DNA from: JBKHAJ01 sp964641125
Lineage (GTDB): Bacteria > Spirochaetota > Spirochaetia > SPDA01 > CAZSGZ01
Length of the DNA: 64,000 bases
Assembly (NCBI GenBank): GCA_964641125.1
Contig: CAZXMO010000002.1
Span: 1 to 64,000, forward strand
Reading direction: 5' to 3'
The translations under genes were made by a program, and so were the position numbers. Positions 49,269 to 58,114 of this stretch are shown in pieces. The notes below the pieces were generated by a model that saw nothing but the letters and a program-made list of their open reading frames with translations, was not told the DNA's origin and did not search any database. Positions within the stretch are counted from its first letter, which is position 1, and each line of letters starts with the position of its first letter.

Positions 49269-50453
49269 GTGATACAGTTACGACGAAAACCGAAAGAGAT
49301 AATACGCAGCGAGCTCGAACAGGAGGTCAAGGGGGTAAGTTTGACCCGGGACGCCTGGAGGCGCCTGCGTCGAAACAAGATGGCCATGGGGGGACTCGTT
49401 GTCGTGGTCATCTACATTCTCTTAGCGATACTCGCTTCGGTCCTGCCGATCTATTCGTACAAGAATATCATCCTCGACCATCAGCACCTTCCTCCGAGCA
49501 TTACCAAGACGGCGGGGGAGCTCCTGATCGACAAACGTCTGGACGAGACTTATCTCTTGGCCTCCCGGGACGGCCGCGCCGAGATGACCGAAGAACAACG
49601 GGCAGAGGTCAAGGGCATGAGTTTGAACGAGCAGCTCGAGTTCTACGGCGATCTCGGCAGGGAGGGAAAGATCACCCTCAACGAGAACGAGAAAGAGCAG
49701 CTCGAAGAGATCCGCGGCGAGATCGAGAACGAAACCATGGAGTACCGAGGCGATACGGTCAAGGTCCATGAAAGGCGTTACCTCTTCGGGACCGACTACC
49801 ACGGCAGAGACATGCTCGCGCGGACCATCTACGGCGGGCAGATTTCAATCGCCATTGGAATTTTAGGGGCGCTGATGTCGGTCCTCATCGGGATTATCAT
49901 GGGCTCCCTGGCGGGTTACCTCGGCGGGAAGGTGGACTACATCATCATGCGGGTGGTCGACGTTATGTACGGGCTCCCGTATATGCTGTTGGTCATCATC
50001 CTCATGGCGATCTTCGGGCGGAATATCTTGAATCTCTTTCTCGCCTTGAGCGTCGTGAGCTGGCTTACCGTTGCCCGGGTCGTCCGGGGACAGATCATAA
50101 GCCTCAAGAACTCGGAGTTCGTGGATGCGGCCCGTTCGATAGGGGCGAGTACCGGACGGATCATCTTCCGGCACATGGTGCCGAATACTTTAGGTATTAT
50201 CATCGTGTTCGCAACTCTAAGAATCCCCAGCTTTATCATGATGGAGGCCTTCTTGAGCTTCCTCGGCCTCGGTATTTCGGCGCCCTACGCCTCCTGGGGC
50301 TCGTTGGTGGGGGACGCCGTGGAAGGTATGGCCCATTATCCGTGGAGGCTCTTCTTCCCGGCCGTCGCCATGACCCTGTTCCTTTTCGCCATGAACTTCC
50401 TAGGGGACGGGCTCAGAGACGCCTTCGATCCGCAGAGTAAAAACAGGCTGTAA
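49269..50453 (+). CDS. oppC: Oligopeptide ABC transporter permease OppC (with extra extracytoplasmic insert)
   Basis: 394 residues, about 90 more than most OppC. Membrane helix 1 is MGGLVVVVIYILLAILASVL near residue 40. A charged insert of about 110 residues (TKTAGELLIDKRLDETYLLA through VKVHERR) lies between helix 1 and the conserved FGTDYHGRDMLARTIYGGQI. The EAA loop is DAARSIGASTGRIIFRHMVP near 290, and FLSFLGLGISAPYASWGSLV near 334 is typical. GTG start 11 nt after oppB with GGAG upstream. The insert would face the periplasm and could contact OppA; long inserts here are known in some spirochaete permeases. Confidence 0.93.
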   Translation: MIQLRRKPKEIIRSELEQEVKGVSLTRDAWRRLRRNKMAMGGLVVVVIYILLAILASVLPIYSYKNIILDHQHLPPSITKTAGELLIDKRLDETYLLASRDGRAEMTEEQRAEVKGMSLNEQLEFYGDLGREGKITLNENEKEQLEEIRGEIENETMEYRGDTVKVHERRYLFGTDYHGRDMLARTIYGGQISIAIGILGALMSVLIGIIMGSLAGYLGGKVDYIIMRVVDVMYGLPYMLLVIILMAIFGRNILNLFLALSVVSWLTVARVVRGQIISLKNSEFVDAARSIGASTGRIIFRHMVPNTLGIIIVFATLRIPSFIMMEAFLSFLGLGISAPYASWGSLVGDAVEGMAHYPWRLFFPAVAMTLFLFAMNFLGDGLRDAFDPQSKNRL

Positions 50454-50470
50454 TTCAGGAGAAAAATCCG

Positions 50471-51469
50471 ATGCAGGATACACCGGTACTACAAGTAAAG
50501 AGCTTACGAACATACTTTTCCACCGACGACGGGATCGTCAAGGCCGTCGACGGGGTGAGCTTCGATATCAACAGGGGGGAGACTCTCGGGATCGTGGGAG
50601 AATCCGGCTCGGGAAAGTCGGTGACCAATCTCTCGGTGATGAAGCTGATCCCCTCACCTCCGGGTAAAATCGTGGAGGGGGAAATTTTCTTCAATGGTAC
50701 GGACATCCTCAAGATGCCGGGAGACGAGATCCGCAAGCTCCGGGGAAACAAGATCTCCATGATCTTCCAGGATCCTATGACCTCCCTCAACCCTTTTCTT
50801 CGGATTTCTACCCAACTGATAGAGACAATACGGCTCCATCAGAGACTCGACAAGGGGGATGCCCGGGACAGGGCGATCGAGATGCTCAAATTAGTGGGAA
50901 TTCCCGCCCCGGAAAAGCGGATCGACAACTATCCCCACCAGTTTTCGGGGGGGATGCGGCAGCGGGTGATGATCGCCATGGCCTTGAGCTGTAATCCGGA
51001 GGTGCTGATTGCCGACGAGCCTACCACCGCCTTGGATGTTACCATCCAGGCGCAGATCTTAGACCTCATGCAGGACTTAGTCGACCGATTCAATACCGCC
51101 TTGATACTCATTACCCACGACTTAGGGGTGGTCGCGGGAACCTGCAAGAACGTCTGTGTCATGTACGCCGGCAAGATCGTAGAGAAGGCCCCAACGGATG
51201 TCCTGTATGCGGATCCGAAGCATCCCTATACCCGGGGACTCATCAAGTCGGTCCCCCGGCTCGATTCGAAAAATGAACAGCGCCTGTACTCGATCAAGGG
51301 ACAGCCGCCCAATCTCATCGATCTTCCGGACTGCTGCCCCTTCCATCCCCGGTGCGAATTCGCCATGGACATCTGCCGGCGGAAGTATCCGGACACTTAT
51401 TTCGCCGGTGAGAGCCAGCAGGTCAACTGCTGGCTCTACGATGAGAACAGGGAGAAAAGTGATGCCTAA
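50471..51469 (+). CDS. oppD: Oligopeptide ABC transporter ATP-binding protein OppD
   Basis: 332 residues. Walker A GESGSGKSVTNLSVMKLI near residue 38, Q-loop IFQDPMTSLNPFLRI, signature SGGMRQRVMIAMALSC near 158, Walker B VLIADEPTTALD near 176, switch His LITHDLGVV near 212. The C-terminal oligopeptide/dipeptide extension has the CCPFHPRCEFAMDIC cysteine cluster. It drives peptide import with OppF, whose start overlaps its end by 8 nt. Confidence 0.96.
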   Translation: MQDTPVLQVKSLRTYFSTDDGIVKAVDGVSFDINRGETLGIVGESGSGKSVTNLSVMKLIPSPPGKIVEGEIFFNGTDILKMPGDEIRKLRGNKISMIFQDPMTSLNPFLRISTQLIETIRLHQRLDKGDARDRAIEMLKLVGIPAPEKRIDNYPHQFSGGMRQRVMIAMALSCNPEVLIADEPTTALDVTIQAQILDLMQDLVDRFNTALILITHDLGVVAGTCKNVCVMYAGKIVEKAPTDVLYADPKHPYTRGLIKSVPRLDSKNEQRLYSIKGQPPNLIDLPDCCPFHPRCEFAMDICRRKYPDTYFAGESQQVNCWLYDENREKSDA

Positions 51470-52475
51470 GAACGATGTGCTCCTCGACGTAAAGAATCTG
51501 ACTATGCATTTTCCCATCGAAGAGGGGTTTTTATTCAAGCGACAAGTCGGCGCCATCCGCGCCGTGGACGGAATAGATTTTTTCATGAACCGGGGTGAGA
51601 CCCTTGGCCTCGTCGGTGAGTCCGGATGCGGGAAGTCGACCACCGCCCGGGCAATTGCCAGGCTCTACGAGCCCACCGACGGCGAGGTCCTCCTTGAAGG
51701 AAAAGACTTGGCTAAGATCAGGGCGCACGAGATGCTCAAATCCCGGATGGATTTGCAGCTGATCTTCCAGGACCCCTACGCGAGCCTCAATCCGCGGATG
51801 ACCGTGGGGGATATCATCGAAGAGCCGATGCAGATCTTTACCCGGCGCAGGCTCATGACCATGACCCGCCCAGAGATGCGGGAGCGGACCGAGGCCCTCA
51901 TGCAGCGGGTGGGACTCTCACCTCTCTTCAAGAACCGCTATCCCCACGAGTTCTCGGGAGGTCAGCGGCAGCGGATAGGCATAGCCCGGGCACTGGCCTT
52001 GAATCCCAAGCTTATCCTGGCCGACGAGCCGGTGAGCGCCCTCGACGTATCCATTCAGGCGCAGATCCTCAATCTCCTCCACGACCTGCAGGAGGAGTTC
52101 GATCTGACCTATCTCTTCATTGCCCATGATTTAGCGGTTATCGAGTACATCAGCGACCGTGTGGCGGTTATGTATCTCGGTAAGATCGTGGAGATGGCCA
52201 AGGCGGAGGATCTCTACAAGAACCCGCTGCACCCCTATACCAAGGCGCTCTTGAGCGCGGCCCCCATCCCCGATCCTGAGATCGAGCGGAACCGGAAGCG
52301 GATAATTCTCTCCGGGGATGTCCCCTCTCCCGACAAGGAGAGGACCGGGTGCTACTTCTACGACCGGTGCCCGAAGCGGATGGACAAGTGTACGACCAAG
52401 GTGCCGCCCCTTAAAAGTATCGAAGACGAACACTTCGCGGCCTGCTACCTGTACTTCGAGCCGGAAAACGGCTAA
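51462..52475 (+). CDS. oppF: Oligopeptide ABC transporter ATP-binding protein OppF
   Basis: 337 residues from the ATG at 51462, which overlaps the oppD stop; the frame opens earlier inside oppD but the family N-terminus is here. Walker A GESGCGKSTTARAIARL near residue 49, signature SGGQRQRIGIARALALN near 165, Walker B LILADEPVSALDVSIQAQIL, switch His FIAHDLAVIEYIS. C-terminal Cys-containing extension YFYDRCPKRMDKC. Last gene of the opp operon; its end overlaps a convergent gene by 4 nt. Confidence 0.96.
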   Translation: MPKNDVLLDVKNLTMHFPIEEGFLFKRQVGAIRAVDGIDFFMNRGETLGLVGESGCGKSTTARAIARLYEPTDGEVLLEGKDLAKIRAHEMLKSRMDLQLIFQDPYASLNPRMTVGDIIEEPMQIFTRRRLMTMTRPEMRERTEALMQRVGLSPLFKNRYPHEFSGGQRQRIGIARALALNPKLILADEPVSALDVSIQAQILNLLHDLQEEFDLTYLFIAHDLAVIEYISDRVAVMYLGKIVEMAKAEDLYKNPLHPYTKALLSAAPIPDPEIERNRKRIILSGDVPSPDKERTGCYFYDRCPKRMDKCTTKVPPLKSIEDEHFAACYLYFEPENG

Positions 52476-52987
52476 TCAGCGCGTATCAGGGGTTTTCCTG
52501 CAAGTGCCGCGATCATTTCAGCGGCCCGTACGAGGTCCCCGCTCACATTGGATTTGACGGTATCGATATTTATCGTTTCCCCCGATGAGGTCACGAGGCG
52601 CAAGGTGGTGTAATCGGCCTCGAAGAGACGCCTTTTACGCTCGTCCTCCGGTTCTTCCGGGGTAGTCATGCGCCCCCGGGTGAATCTTTCGAGCTTAAGC
52701 CTGTCGACTTGGCTCAACTCGATGCGGCTCGTCTTTAAAAACGGATAGATCCCGAAACGGTGGATGACCCCGCTCTCGGTCGAGAAGTACCATGCCTCGG
52801 TGTATCCGGCCGAGAGCACCGCTATCAGGAGAAAGATAAAGGGGGCCGCCGCGAACTCGCCGACGGCGATCATGCTCGCGAGAAGGATTGACGCTATTCC
52901 CAAAAATACTATGCGGAACCACAGGGGAAAGACCAGAGCGAGGGTGGAAGAGTCGACCTGTTTGAGGGTAAGCTTGAGCCTGAACAT
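52472..52987 (-). CDS. Membrane protein with PH-like domain, function unknown
   Basis: 171 residues. Two membrane helices (LWFRIVFLGIASILLASMIA near 23-42 and APFIFLLIAVLSAGYTEAWY near 47-67), then a beta-rich segment (RFGIYPFLKTSRIELSQVDR, LRLVTSSGETINIDTV) that resembles the bacterial PH domains of YdbT-type membrane proteins. It is convergent with oppF (4-nt overlap) and divergent from the nitrilase gene. A TATTAT box ends 6 nt before the ATG with no ribosome site. Confidence 0.65.
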   Translation of the reverse strand: MFRLKLTLKQVDSSTLALVFPLWFRIVFLGIASILLASMIAVGEFAAAPFIFLLIAVLSAGYTEAWYFSTESGVIHRFGIYPFLKTSRIELSQVDRLKLERFTRGRMTTPEEPEDERKRRLFEADYTTLRLVTSSGETINIDTVKSNVSGDLVRAAEMIAALAGKPLIRAD

Positions 52988-52993
52988 TGCAGG

Positions 52994-52999
52994 ATAATA
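52994..52999 (-). promoter_or_regulatory. -10 box of the PH-like membrane protein gene
   Basis: Minus strand TATTAT, 6 nt before the ATG at 52987. The -35 is poor. Fits the leaderless pattern seen elsewhere in the window. Confidence 0.35.
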
Positions 53000-53033
53000 G
53001 TAAACCTTCCCGGGGTTAGTGTCATTACCCGTA

Positions 53034-53062
53034 TTGCCATTTCCCGGGTGCTTGAATATGCT
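53034..53062 (+). promoter_or_regulatory. Promoter of the lipoprotein nitrilase gene
   Basis: TTGCCA (53034-53039), 17-nt spacer, TATGCT (53057-53062), then 9 nt to the ATG at 53072 with no ribosome site. Confidence 0.45.
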
Positions 53063-53071
53063 TCAGTATCG

Positions 53072-54058
53072 ATGAAAAAGCAGGCTTTTAGAATAGTCCT
53101 CGTATCCGTCTCGTCTTTTTTCTGGGCCCTCTTCGTGTCGGGGTGTTCTACCGGAGGGATGGGGGAAGGCGCGGAGGGTCTTGTCGTAACCGGGGTTCAG
53201 CTCCATATCGACGAATCTATCTACGCGAGCCCAGGCGCCTTCGAGGCGGCTATGAGGAGCGAGCTCGAGTCGGTCTGTTCCGTTCATGACAGACCGGACT
53301 TGGTTGTATTTCCCGAATACGCTTCGGCTTTTCTGGCCGCGGCGGAATACTTCAGCCGCATAGAAGAGGCGGACACCTTCGAGGAGGCCCTCGAGCGAAT
53401 CCGCGGGGAAAACGGGGATATCGATTCTCTTCACACCCTCTTTATGAGGGAGGCGGACCGTACGGAGAAACGTCTCGATCGGATCTGGGGGGGCCTTGCC
53501 CGGGAGTTCGAACTCTTCATCGTCGGGGGTACCTGGTTCAGAAAGGTGACCGATGAAGCGGGAGGTGCGAGCTTGCGGAATACTCTGATCCTCTACGACC
53601 CCCGGGGGCGGCGTATCTACGAGCAGGATAAAGTGTATCTCACCGATTTCGAAGAGGAGGTAATCGGACTTTCCCCCGGAAGCGAGGCCGGGGCGGTTCC
53701 GGTAAGGATCGATGCCTTCGACGTGGCCTTTACCGTCTGCAGGGACTCGTTTTTCTCCACCTGGGAAGATAACTTCGCGGGAGCTGAAGTGTGGATCAGT
53801 ATCAAGGCGAACGGAGTCAGTTTCGACCGGGAGGCCCGCGAAACATTTCGTAGGGCTCTCCCCGAAAGGATCGCCGAGAGCGATGTACCCTACGGGATGG
53901 TGGTGTGTTTGACCGGCCGCTTTCTCGACCTCTTCTGGGAGGGTGAGAGCTCGGTCTTGGCCGATACGGGGCATAGGGCCGCCGTTTTGGACAGAAGCGG
54001 AACACCTTGGGCGGGAGATTATGTGGGCCTTACTCTTTCTCTAGAAAAGTTACCCTGA
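53072..54058 (+). CDS. Nitrilase-superfamily hydrolase, lipoprotein
   Basis: 328 residues from the ATG at 53072; a GTG at 53048 would add eight residues before the signal. Signal peptide and lipobox IVLVSVSSFFWALFVSGC (Cys near 25) predict a membrane-anchored exported protein. The Glu-Lys-Cys triad of carbon-nitrogen hydrolases is present: Glu in DLVVFPEYASAFL, Lys in YEQDKVYLTDFEEE and Cys in AFTVCRDSFFS. Members cleave or transfer amides and nitriles; apolipoprotein acyltransferase is the best-known envelope member, but this one lacks its membrane helices. The substrate is unknown. An exported lipoprotein nitrilase is unusual. Confidence 0.85.
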   Translation: MKKQAFRIVLVSVSSFFWALFVSGCSTGGMGEGAEGLVVTGVQLHIDESIYASPGAFEAAMRSELESVCSVHDRPDLVVFPEYASAFLAAAEYFSRIEEADTFEEALERIRGENGDIDSLHTLFMREADRTEKRLDRIWGGLAREFELFIVGGTWFRKVTDEAGGASLRNTLILYDPRGRRIYEQDKVYLTDFEEEVIGLSPGSEAGAVPVRIDAFDVAFTVCRDSFFSTWEDNFAGAEVWISIKANGVSFDREARETFRRALPERIAESDVPYGMVVCLTGRFLDLFWEGESSVLADTGHRAAVLDRSGTPWAGDYVGLTLSLEKLP

Positions 54059-54746
54059 ACAGCGAAGCTTCGGTTCCTTCGTAATCAACTCCCTTTTGGG
54101 GATTCCGGGGATCTAAGATCTTGAGCCCGTTGGAGACGAAATAATAGAAGTGCTCTCCCGGTTGGAGCCTGAGGGTGATCTCGTAGGTTCCCGGCTCGGT
54201 CTCGGACAGCCGGTGCATGAAGGGATCCCAATTGTTGAAATCCCCGGCTATATAGACCCGGTAACCCGGAGGAGCCGAGTAGATGAAACGGGTTCTGTCG
54301 TCGGGCTGTACAAAAGGAACCTCCGTAATACGGCGGAACCGCGGAGGTATGGGAATTCGGGACACCTCGAGGCCGTTTATGTCGGTTACCGTGTGTTCGG
54401 CGGTGGGGTCCGGTATCCACAACCCGTCGGCTACGATCCGGTAGCGGAGTTCGGTTATGCTCCTGTCTTCGGGGAGGGGGTAAACGAGAACGAAGACTCC
54501 GTGACTATTCTCGAAGAAAGGATGAATTTCACGAAAATCCTCGTGTTCGAACGCCGCTCCCACGAACCTGAGGTCCCGGTTCGAGCTGTAGCTCAAGATC
54601 AGGTTCCCCTCGATAAAATGGGGCGGTTCGGGTTGTTCCATACCGGTTACGGCGAGATGGACCTGTAAATCGGGATTTTCGACGGCTCCCGCGGGAAGGG
54701 AGAGGAGTGGGATGAGGATGACCACGAAGAGTTTCAGGATTTTCAT
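54030..54746 (-). CDS. Secreted protein with CBM48/early-set glycogen-binding-like domain
   Basis: 238 residues with a signal peptide (FVVILIPLLSLPAGAVE, cleavage near residue 21). The last 100 residues hold a CBM48 module as in AMPK-beta and glycogen branching enzymes: PPGYRVYIAGDFNNWDPFMH near 158, TYEITLRLQPGEHFYYFVSN near 187. The middle (FENSHGVFVLVYPLPEDRSI and ADGLWIPDPTAEHTV) looks like a second, diverged early-set fold. No catalytic domain is attached. Its 3' end overlaps the convergent nitrilase gene by 29 nt. It probably binds a glucan or a protein in the periplasm. Confidence 0.75.
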   Translation of the reverse strand: MKILKLFVVILIPLLSLPAGAVENPDLQVHLAVTGMEQPEPPHFIEGNLILSYSSNRDLRFVGAAFEHEDFREIHPFFENSHGVFVLVYPLPEDRSITELRYRIVADGLWIPDPTAEHTVTDINGLEVSRIPIPPRFRRITEVPFVQPDDRTRFIYSAPPGYRVYIAGDFNNWDPFMHRLSETEPGTYEITLRLQPGEHFYYFVSNGLKILDPRNPQKGVDYEGTEASLFRVTFLEKE

Positions 54747-54843
54747 TCTTCTGCTACAATCTTATGATCGGTAACCGGGCCAAAAGCTTTACATTAGACT
54801 AACAATTTGTCCGGAATTACCGATGATCTGAAAAGGAAACTGT

Positions 54844-57800
54844 ATGCCCAGTCTCGACAGTCTAGACAGATTCAAACGAGCCGTCAATTCTCTGGGAAAC
54901 GAGCCCCAAATACTCGAAGAGCGGGGAGAAACCTTCGAGGATGTGGAAAGGCCCGCTCAGGGACTGCCGGAGGACCTCTCCGAGCTCCTCGGGGCACCCG
55001 CCGAAGGTGAGGAGGAGGAAGGGGCCGACCTGAGCGCTCTCCTCGACAGCTTCGAGACGGAGGAGGACGCGGAGGAAGAGGTCGAAGAGGCCGAAGCGGA
55101 AACCCCTGAAGAAACCGGTGAAGAGGGGCCTTTCGATGAATTCGATCTAGATGCTCTGATCGAGGAGACCTCCCCGGAGGTCCCCTCGGAACCTCCATCC
55201 GGCGGCGAGACCGAAGAAACGGAGGAAGATTTCGACCTCGAGATAGGGGATATCTCCGACGAGGAAGTGGATATCGACATCGACGCCGATTTCGCCGAGC
55301 TCGGGGAGGAAGCGGCCGAAGAACCCGCCGAGGGAGCTGTCGATGAGGCGGCCGAAGAAGAGGAGTTCGCCCTTCCCGAGGATTTCGAAGCCCCNNNNNN
55401 NNNNNNNNNNNNNNNNNNNNNNNNNNNNNNNNNNNNNNNNNNNNNNNNNNNNNNNNNNNNNNNNNNNNNNNNNNNNNNNNNNNNNNNNNNNNNNGAAGAG
55501 GCCGAAGCCCCGGAAGAGGCCTTCGAGGAGCCCCTCGGTGAGGACTTCGACATCGATGCCGATCTCGCCGATCTCGGACTCGACGAGCTTGACGTGGACC
55601 TGCCGGAGGAGGCGGAAGAAGAGTTCGAAGCCCCGGAAGAGGAAGCCCCCGAGGAGGCGGAAGAAGAGTTCGAAACCCCGGAAGAGGAAGCCCCCGAGGA
55701 GGCTGACGAGGTCGAGACGCCGGCGGCGGAAGAGGAGATCGGAGAATTCGATTTGAGCGAATTCGAGGAGGACTTCGGTGCGGGAGAGCTCCTCGGCGAA
55801 GAAGAGCCGGCTGAGGCCGCGGAAGCCCCTGAGGGTGCCGAGGAATGGCCCGAAGAAGAGGAGGCCTTCGTTCCCGAGGTTCCCGAAGAGATCGAATTCG
55901 GAGAAGAGGAGATCGAGTTCAAAGAGCCCCCCGGTGCGGAGGCGGGTGAAGAATTCGGGGAAATGGGGATCCCCGATATCGACTTCGACGCCGTTCCCGA
56001 CGCGGAGGAGTTCGAGATGCCGGCGGATATCGAGGCCGGTGAGGGAGAGGAAGAGCTCGATCAGTTCAATCTCGACACCCTAGGCGAGGAGTTCGGCTTC
56101 GGTGAGGAGGAGCTTTCCGAGGAAGAGCTCAATCCGGCGGTAGCCGTAGCCGGAGAGCTCGAAGAGGCCGAGGAGGAGTTCCGCCTCTCCGACGCCCAAT
56201 TCAAAAAGCTTCGTCACACCTTGAGTCTACTCCCGCGGAACCTGAAGGTGGCCGTGGAAGAGCTGATCGGTGAGAAGGGGCTTGCGGGAGACGATCTCAC
56301 AGCCCTGACCGACGCGCTCATCGACGGAGAATCGCCTAAGACGCTTGCCGGTATAGCCGGACGGATAACCGGCAGAAAGATAAAGATACCCACTCAATTC
56401 GAGCGAAGAACGGGAGCGGAATTCGAAGAAGAGCGGGAGTCTTTCGCCTATATCTTCCGGAATCGGGTACTTCCCTATCTGAAAATCGGGCTTGCCGCGC
56501 TGGTGGTGATGGGATTCCTGGGCTTCCTGGGATATCGGTTCCTCTACATTCCGCTGCGGGCGGGATCCTTGTATAGGCAGGGCTACGAGGTGCTCCAGGA
56601 AGACCGATACCAGGCGGCGAACACTTACTTCGACGAAGCGGTGGACACCCAGGTGAAAAGACAGTGGTTCTTCCGTTATGCCGACGGATTTATAGACAAG
56701 AAACAGTACTACTTAGCCGGAGAGAAGTACGAACAGCTCCTCGCCTATTTCCCGGGTGATCGGGAGGCCCTGCTCGATCACGGGAGGCTAGAATCGGAGA
56801 TCCTCGGAGATTACCAGGGGGCGGAAGATCATCTCGACCTGATTCTCGATGAAGAGCTCTACGATTACGATGCCCTTCTGTTGAGCGGCGATAACTACAT
56901 GCGGTGGGCCCTTCACGATCCTACGAAATACGAGGAAGCCCGGTTAGCTTATGCGAAGCTCATGGAGGAGTACGGCGCTCTCGATGAGATCTCTTTCAGG
57001 ATGCTCAGGTACTTTATCAGGACCGACAAATACGACGAGGTGCTACGGCTCAAGGAGTTCTTCCTGACCAAGCCGGGTACCGATGTGAATCCCCGGATCT
57101 ACGCCGAGCTCGCCGGATATCTCATATCGAATAATCAGCTTGCCGACGTCAAGGACATCCTATTCGAGGCCCAGGAAGTGGATGAAACAATCCCGGAGAT
57201 CCACTATCACTTGGCCCGGTACTTCCGGGAGCTGGAGGACTATTCAGAAGAGGACAAGGGACTTGCAAAAGCTATCCACTACTTCGAGGAGGCCGAGCCG
57301 TTGGGACAGGAACGGATCGGGATGCTCGTGGATACCTATAATCGTTCGGGGGAATCGTACTACCGTGATCAAGAGTTTCTGACCGCGGAACAGCAGTTCC
57401 AAAAGGGGATTCGTCTCTACGAGGACGCCCTCGACCGGCGCCTCTTGGGGCCCGCGTCGACCTACGGCAAGCTCTACGCAAACCTGGGAGACGTCTATTA
57501 TTATATCAGCGGTAATCTCGACACCGCCTTGGATCTCTACACCGAAGCGCAGAATAATCTGTATTCCACACCGAGTATACGCTATAAGAAGGGGTATATT
57601 AACTATACCGACGGAAACTACGAGAGTGCGATAATGGAGTTCTATCAGGCATCGGAGGGATTCTCCACGAATAGGAACCTGATGTTCGCTACGGCCAATA
57701 CCCTGTATCAACAGGAGCAGTACTTCGCCGCTCAGGGTTACTATAATCACCTCTTAGATGTACTGGAAAGGCGGGAGGCGAATATCCCCTTCCTCATGAT

Positions 57801-58107
57801 CGATGAACGGGATGATCACAGGAGTCTGGTGGAGTACTTTATGAAGGTCTACAACAACCTAGGAGTCACCCTCAACCGGCTTTCCGTGCGGAGCCCCGAT
57901 CAAAAAAAGTACTCCCGTTCCTTGGCGTACCTCACCCGGTCCACCGAGTACTCGGACATCCTTACCCGGGATCCGGAAACCCTCGAGCGGAGCGCCGCTC
58001 TGGATCTGGCGTATCTGAACACCCGGGCCATCCTCTATCCCCTAGCGGAGAACGAGCTCCAGATCTACACCCGGCTGCCGAGGGACATGGAAGAGCTCCT
58101 CTTCTAG
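54844..58107 (+). CDS. Large acidic membrane-anchored TPR protein, candidate periplasmic flagellar collar protein (FlcA-like)
   Basis: 1087 residues as drawn, with a 100-N gap at about residues 184-217. Residues 1-430 are extremely acidic (E, A, P, with FxExDLxxLLD-type units) and include a 42-nt tandem repeat. A segment around 450-530 precedes a membrane helix (IGLAALVVMGFLGFLGYRFL near 553). Residues about 575-1085 are periplasmic TPR units (RYQAANTYFDEAVDTQVKRQ, YYLAGEKYEQLLAYFPGD, DGNYESAIMEFYQASEGFS). Cytoplasmic acidic region, one helix and external TPRs is the layout of spirochaetal FlcA (BB0236 type), which builds the collar of periplasmic flagella. The assignment is by layout, not by search. 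Ribosome site AAGGAA. Confidence 0.75.
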   Translation: MPSLDSLDRFKRAVNSLGNEPQILEERGETFEDVERPAQGLPEDLSELLGAPAEGEEEEGADLSALLDSFETEEDAEEEVEEAEAETPEETGEEGPFDEFDLDALIEETSPEVPSEPPSGGETEETEEDFDLEIGDISDEEVDIDIDADFAELGEEAAEEPAEGAVDEAAEEEEFALPEDFEAXXXXXXXXXXXXXXXXXXXXXXXXXXXXXXXXXXEEAEAPEEAFEEPLGEDFDIDADLADLGLDELDVDLPEEAEEEFEAPEEEAPEEAEEEFETPEEEAPEEADEVETPAAEEEIGEFDLSEFEEDFGAGELLGEEEPAEAAEAPEGAEEWPEEEEAFVPEVPEEIEFGEEEIEFKEPPGAEAGEEFGEMGIPDIDFDAVPDAEEFEMPADIEAGEGEEELDQFNLDTLGEEFGFGEEELSEEELNPAVAVAGELEEAEEEFRLSDAQFKKLRHTLSLLPRNLKVAVEELIGEKGLAGDDLTALTDALIDGESPKTLAGIAGRITGRKIKIPTQFERRTGAEFEEERESFAYIFRNRVLPYLKIGLAALVVMGFLGFLGYRFLYIPLRAGSLYRQGYEVLQEDRYQAANTYFDEAVDTQVKRQWFFRYADGFIDKKQYYLAGEKYEQLLAYFPGDREALLDHGRLESEILGDYQGAEDHLDLILDEELYDYDALLLSGDNYMRWALHDPTKYEEARLAYAKLMEEYGALDEISFRMLRYFIRTDKYDEVLRLKEFFLTKPGTDVNPRIYAELAGYLISNNQLADVKDILFEAQEVDETIPEIHYHLARYFRELEDYSEEDKGLAKAIHYFEEAEPLGQERIGMLVDTYNRSGESYYRDQEFLTAEQQFQKGIRLYEDALDRRLLGPASTYGKLYANLGDVYYYISGNLDTALDLYTEAQNNLYSTPSIRYKKGYINYTDGNYESAIMEFYQASEGFSTNRNLMFATANTLYQQEQYFAAQGYYNHLLDVLERREANIPFLMIDERDDHRSLVEYFMKVYNNLGVTLNRLSVRSPDQKKYSRSLAYLTRSTEYSDILTRDPETLERSAALDLAYLNTRAILYPLAENELQIYTRLPRDMEELLF
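55395..55494. other. Assembly gap (100 N) in the acidic repeat region
   Basis: Flanked by EDFEAP and EEAEAPEEAFEEP coding. The frame is kept, but the true length is unknown because the region is repetitive. Confidence 0.95.
55608..55691 (+). repeat. 42-nt tandem repeat in the FlcA-like gene
   Basis: Two near-identical 14-codon units encoding E-A-E-E-E-F-E-(A/T)-P-E-E-E-A-P. Partial copies flank the assembly gap, so more units probably lie in it. Confidence 0.85.
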
Positions 58108-58114
58108 ACGGTTC

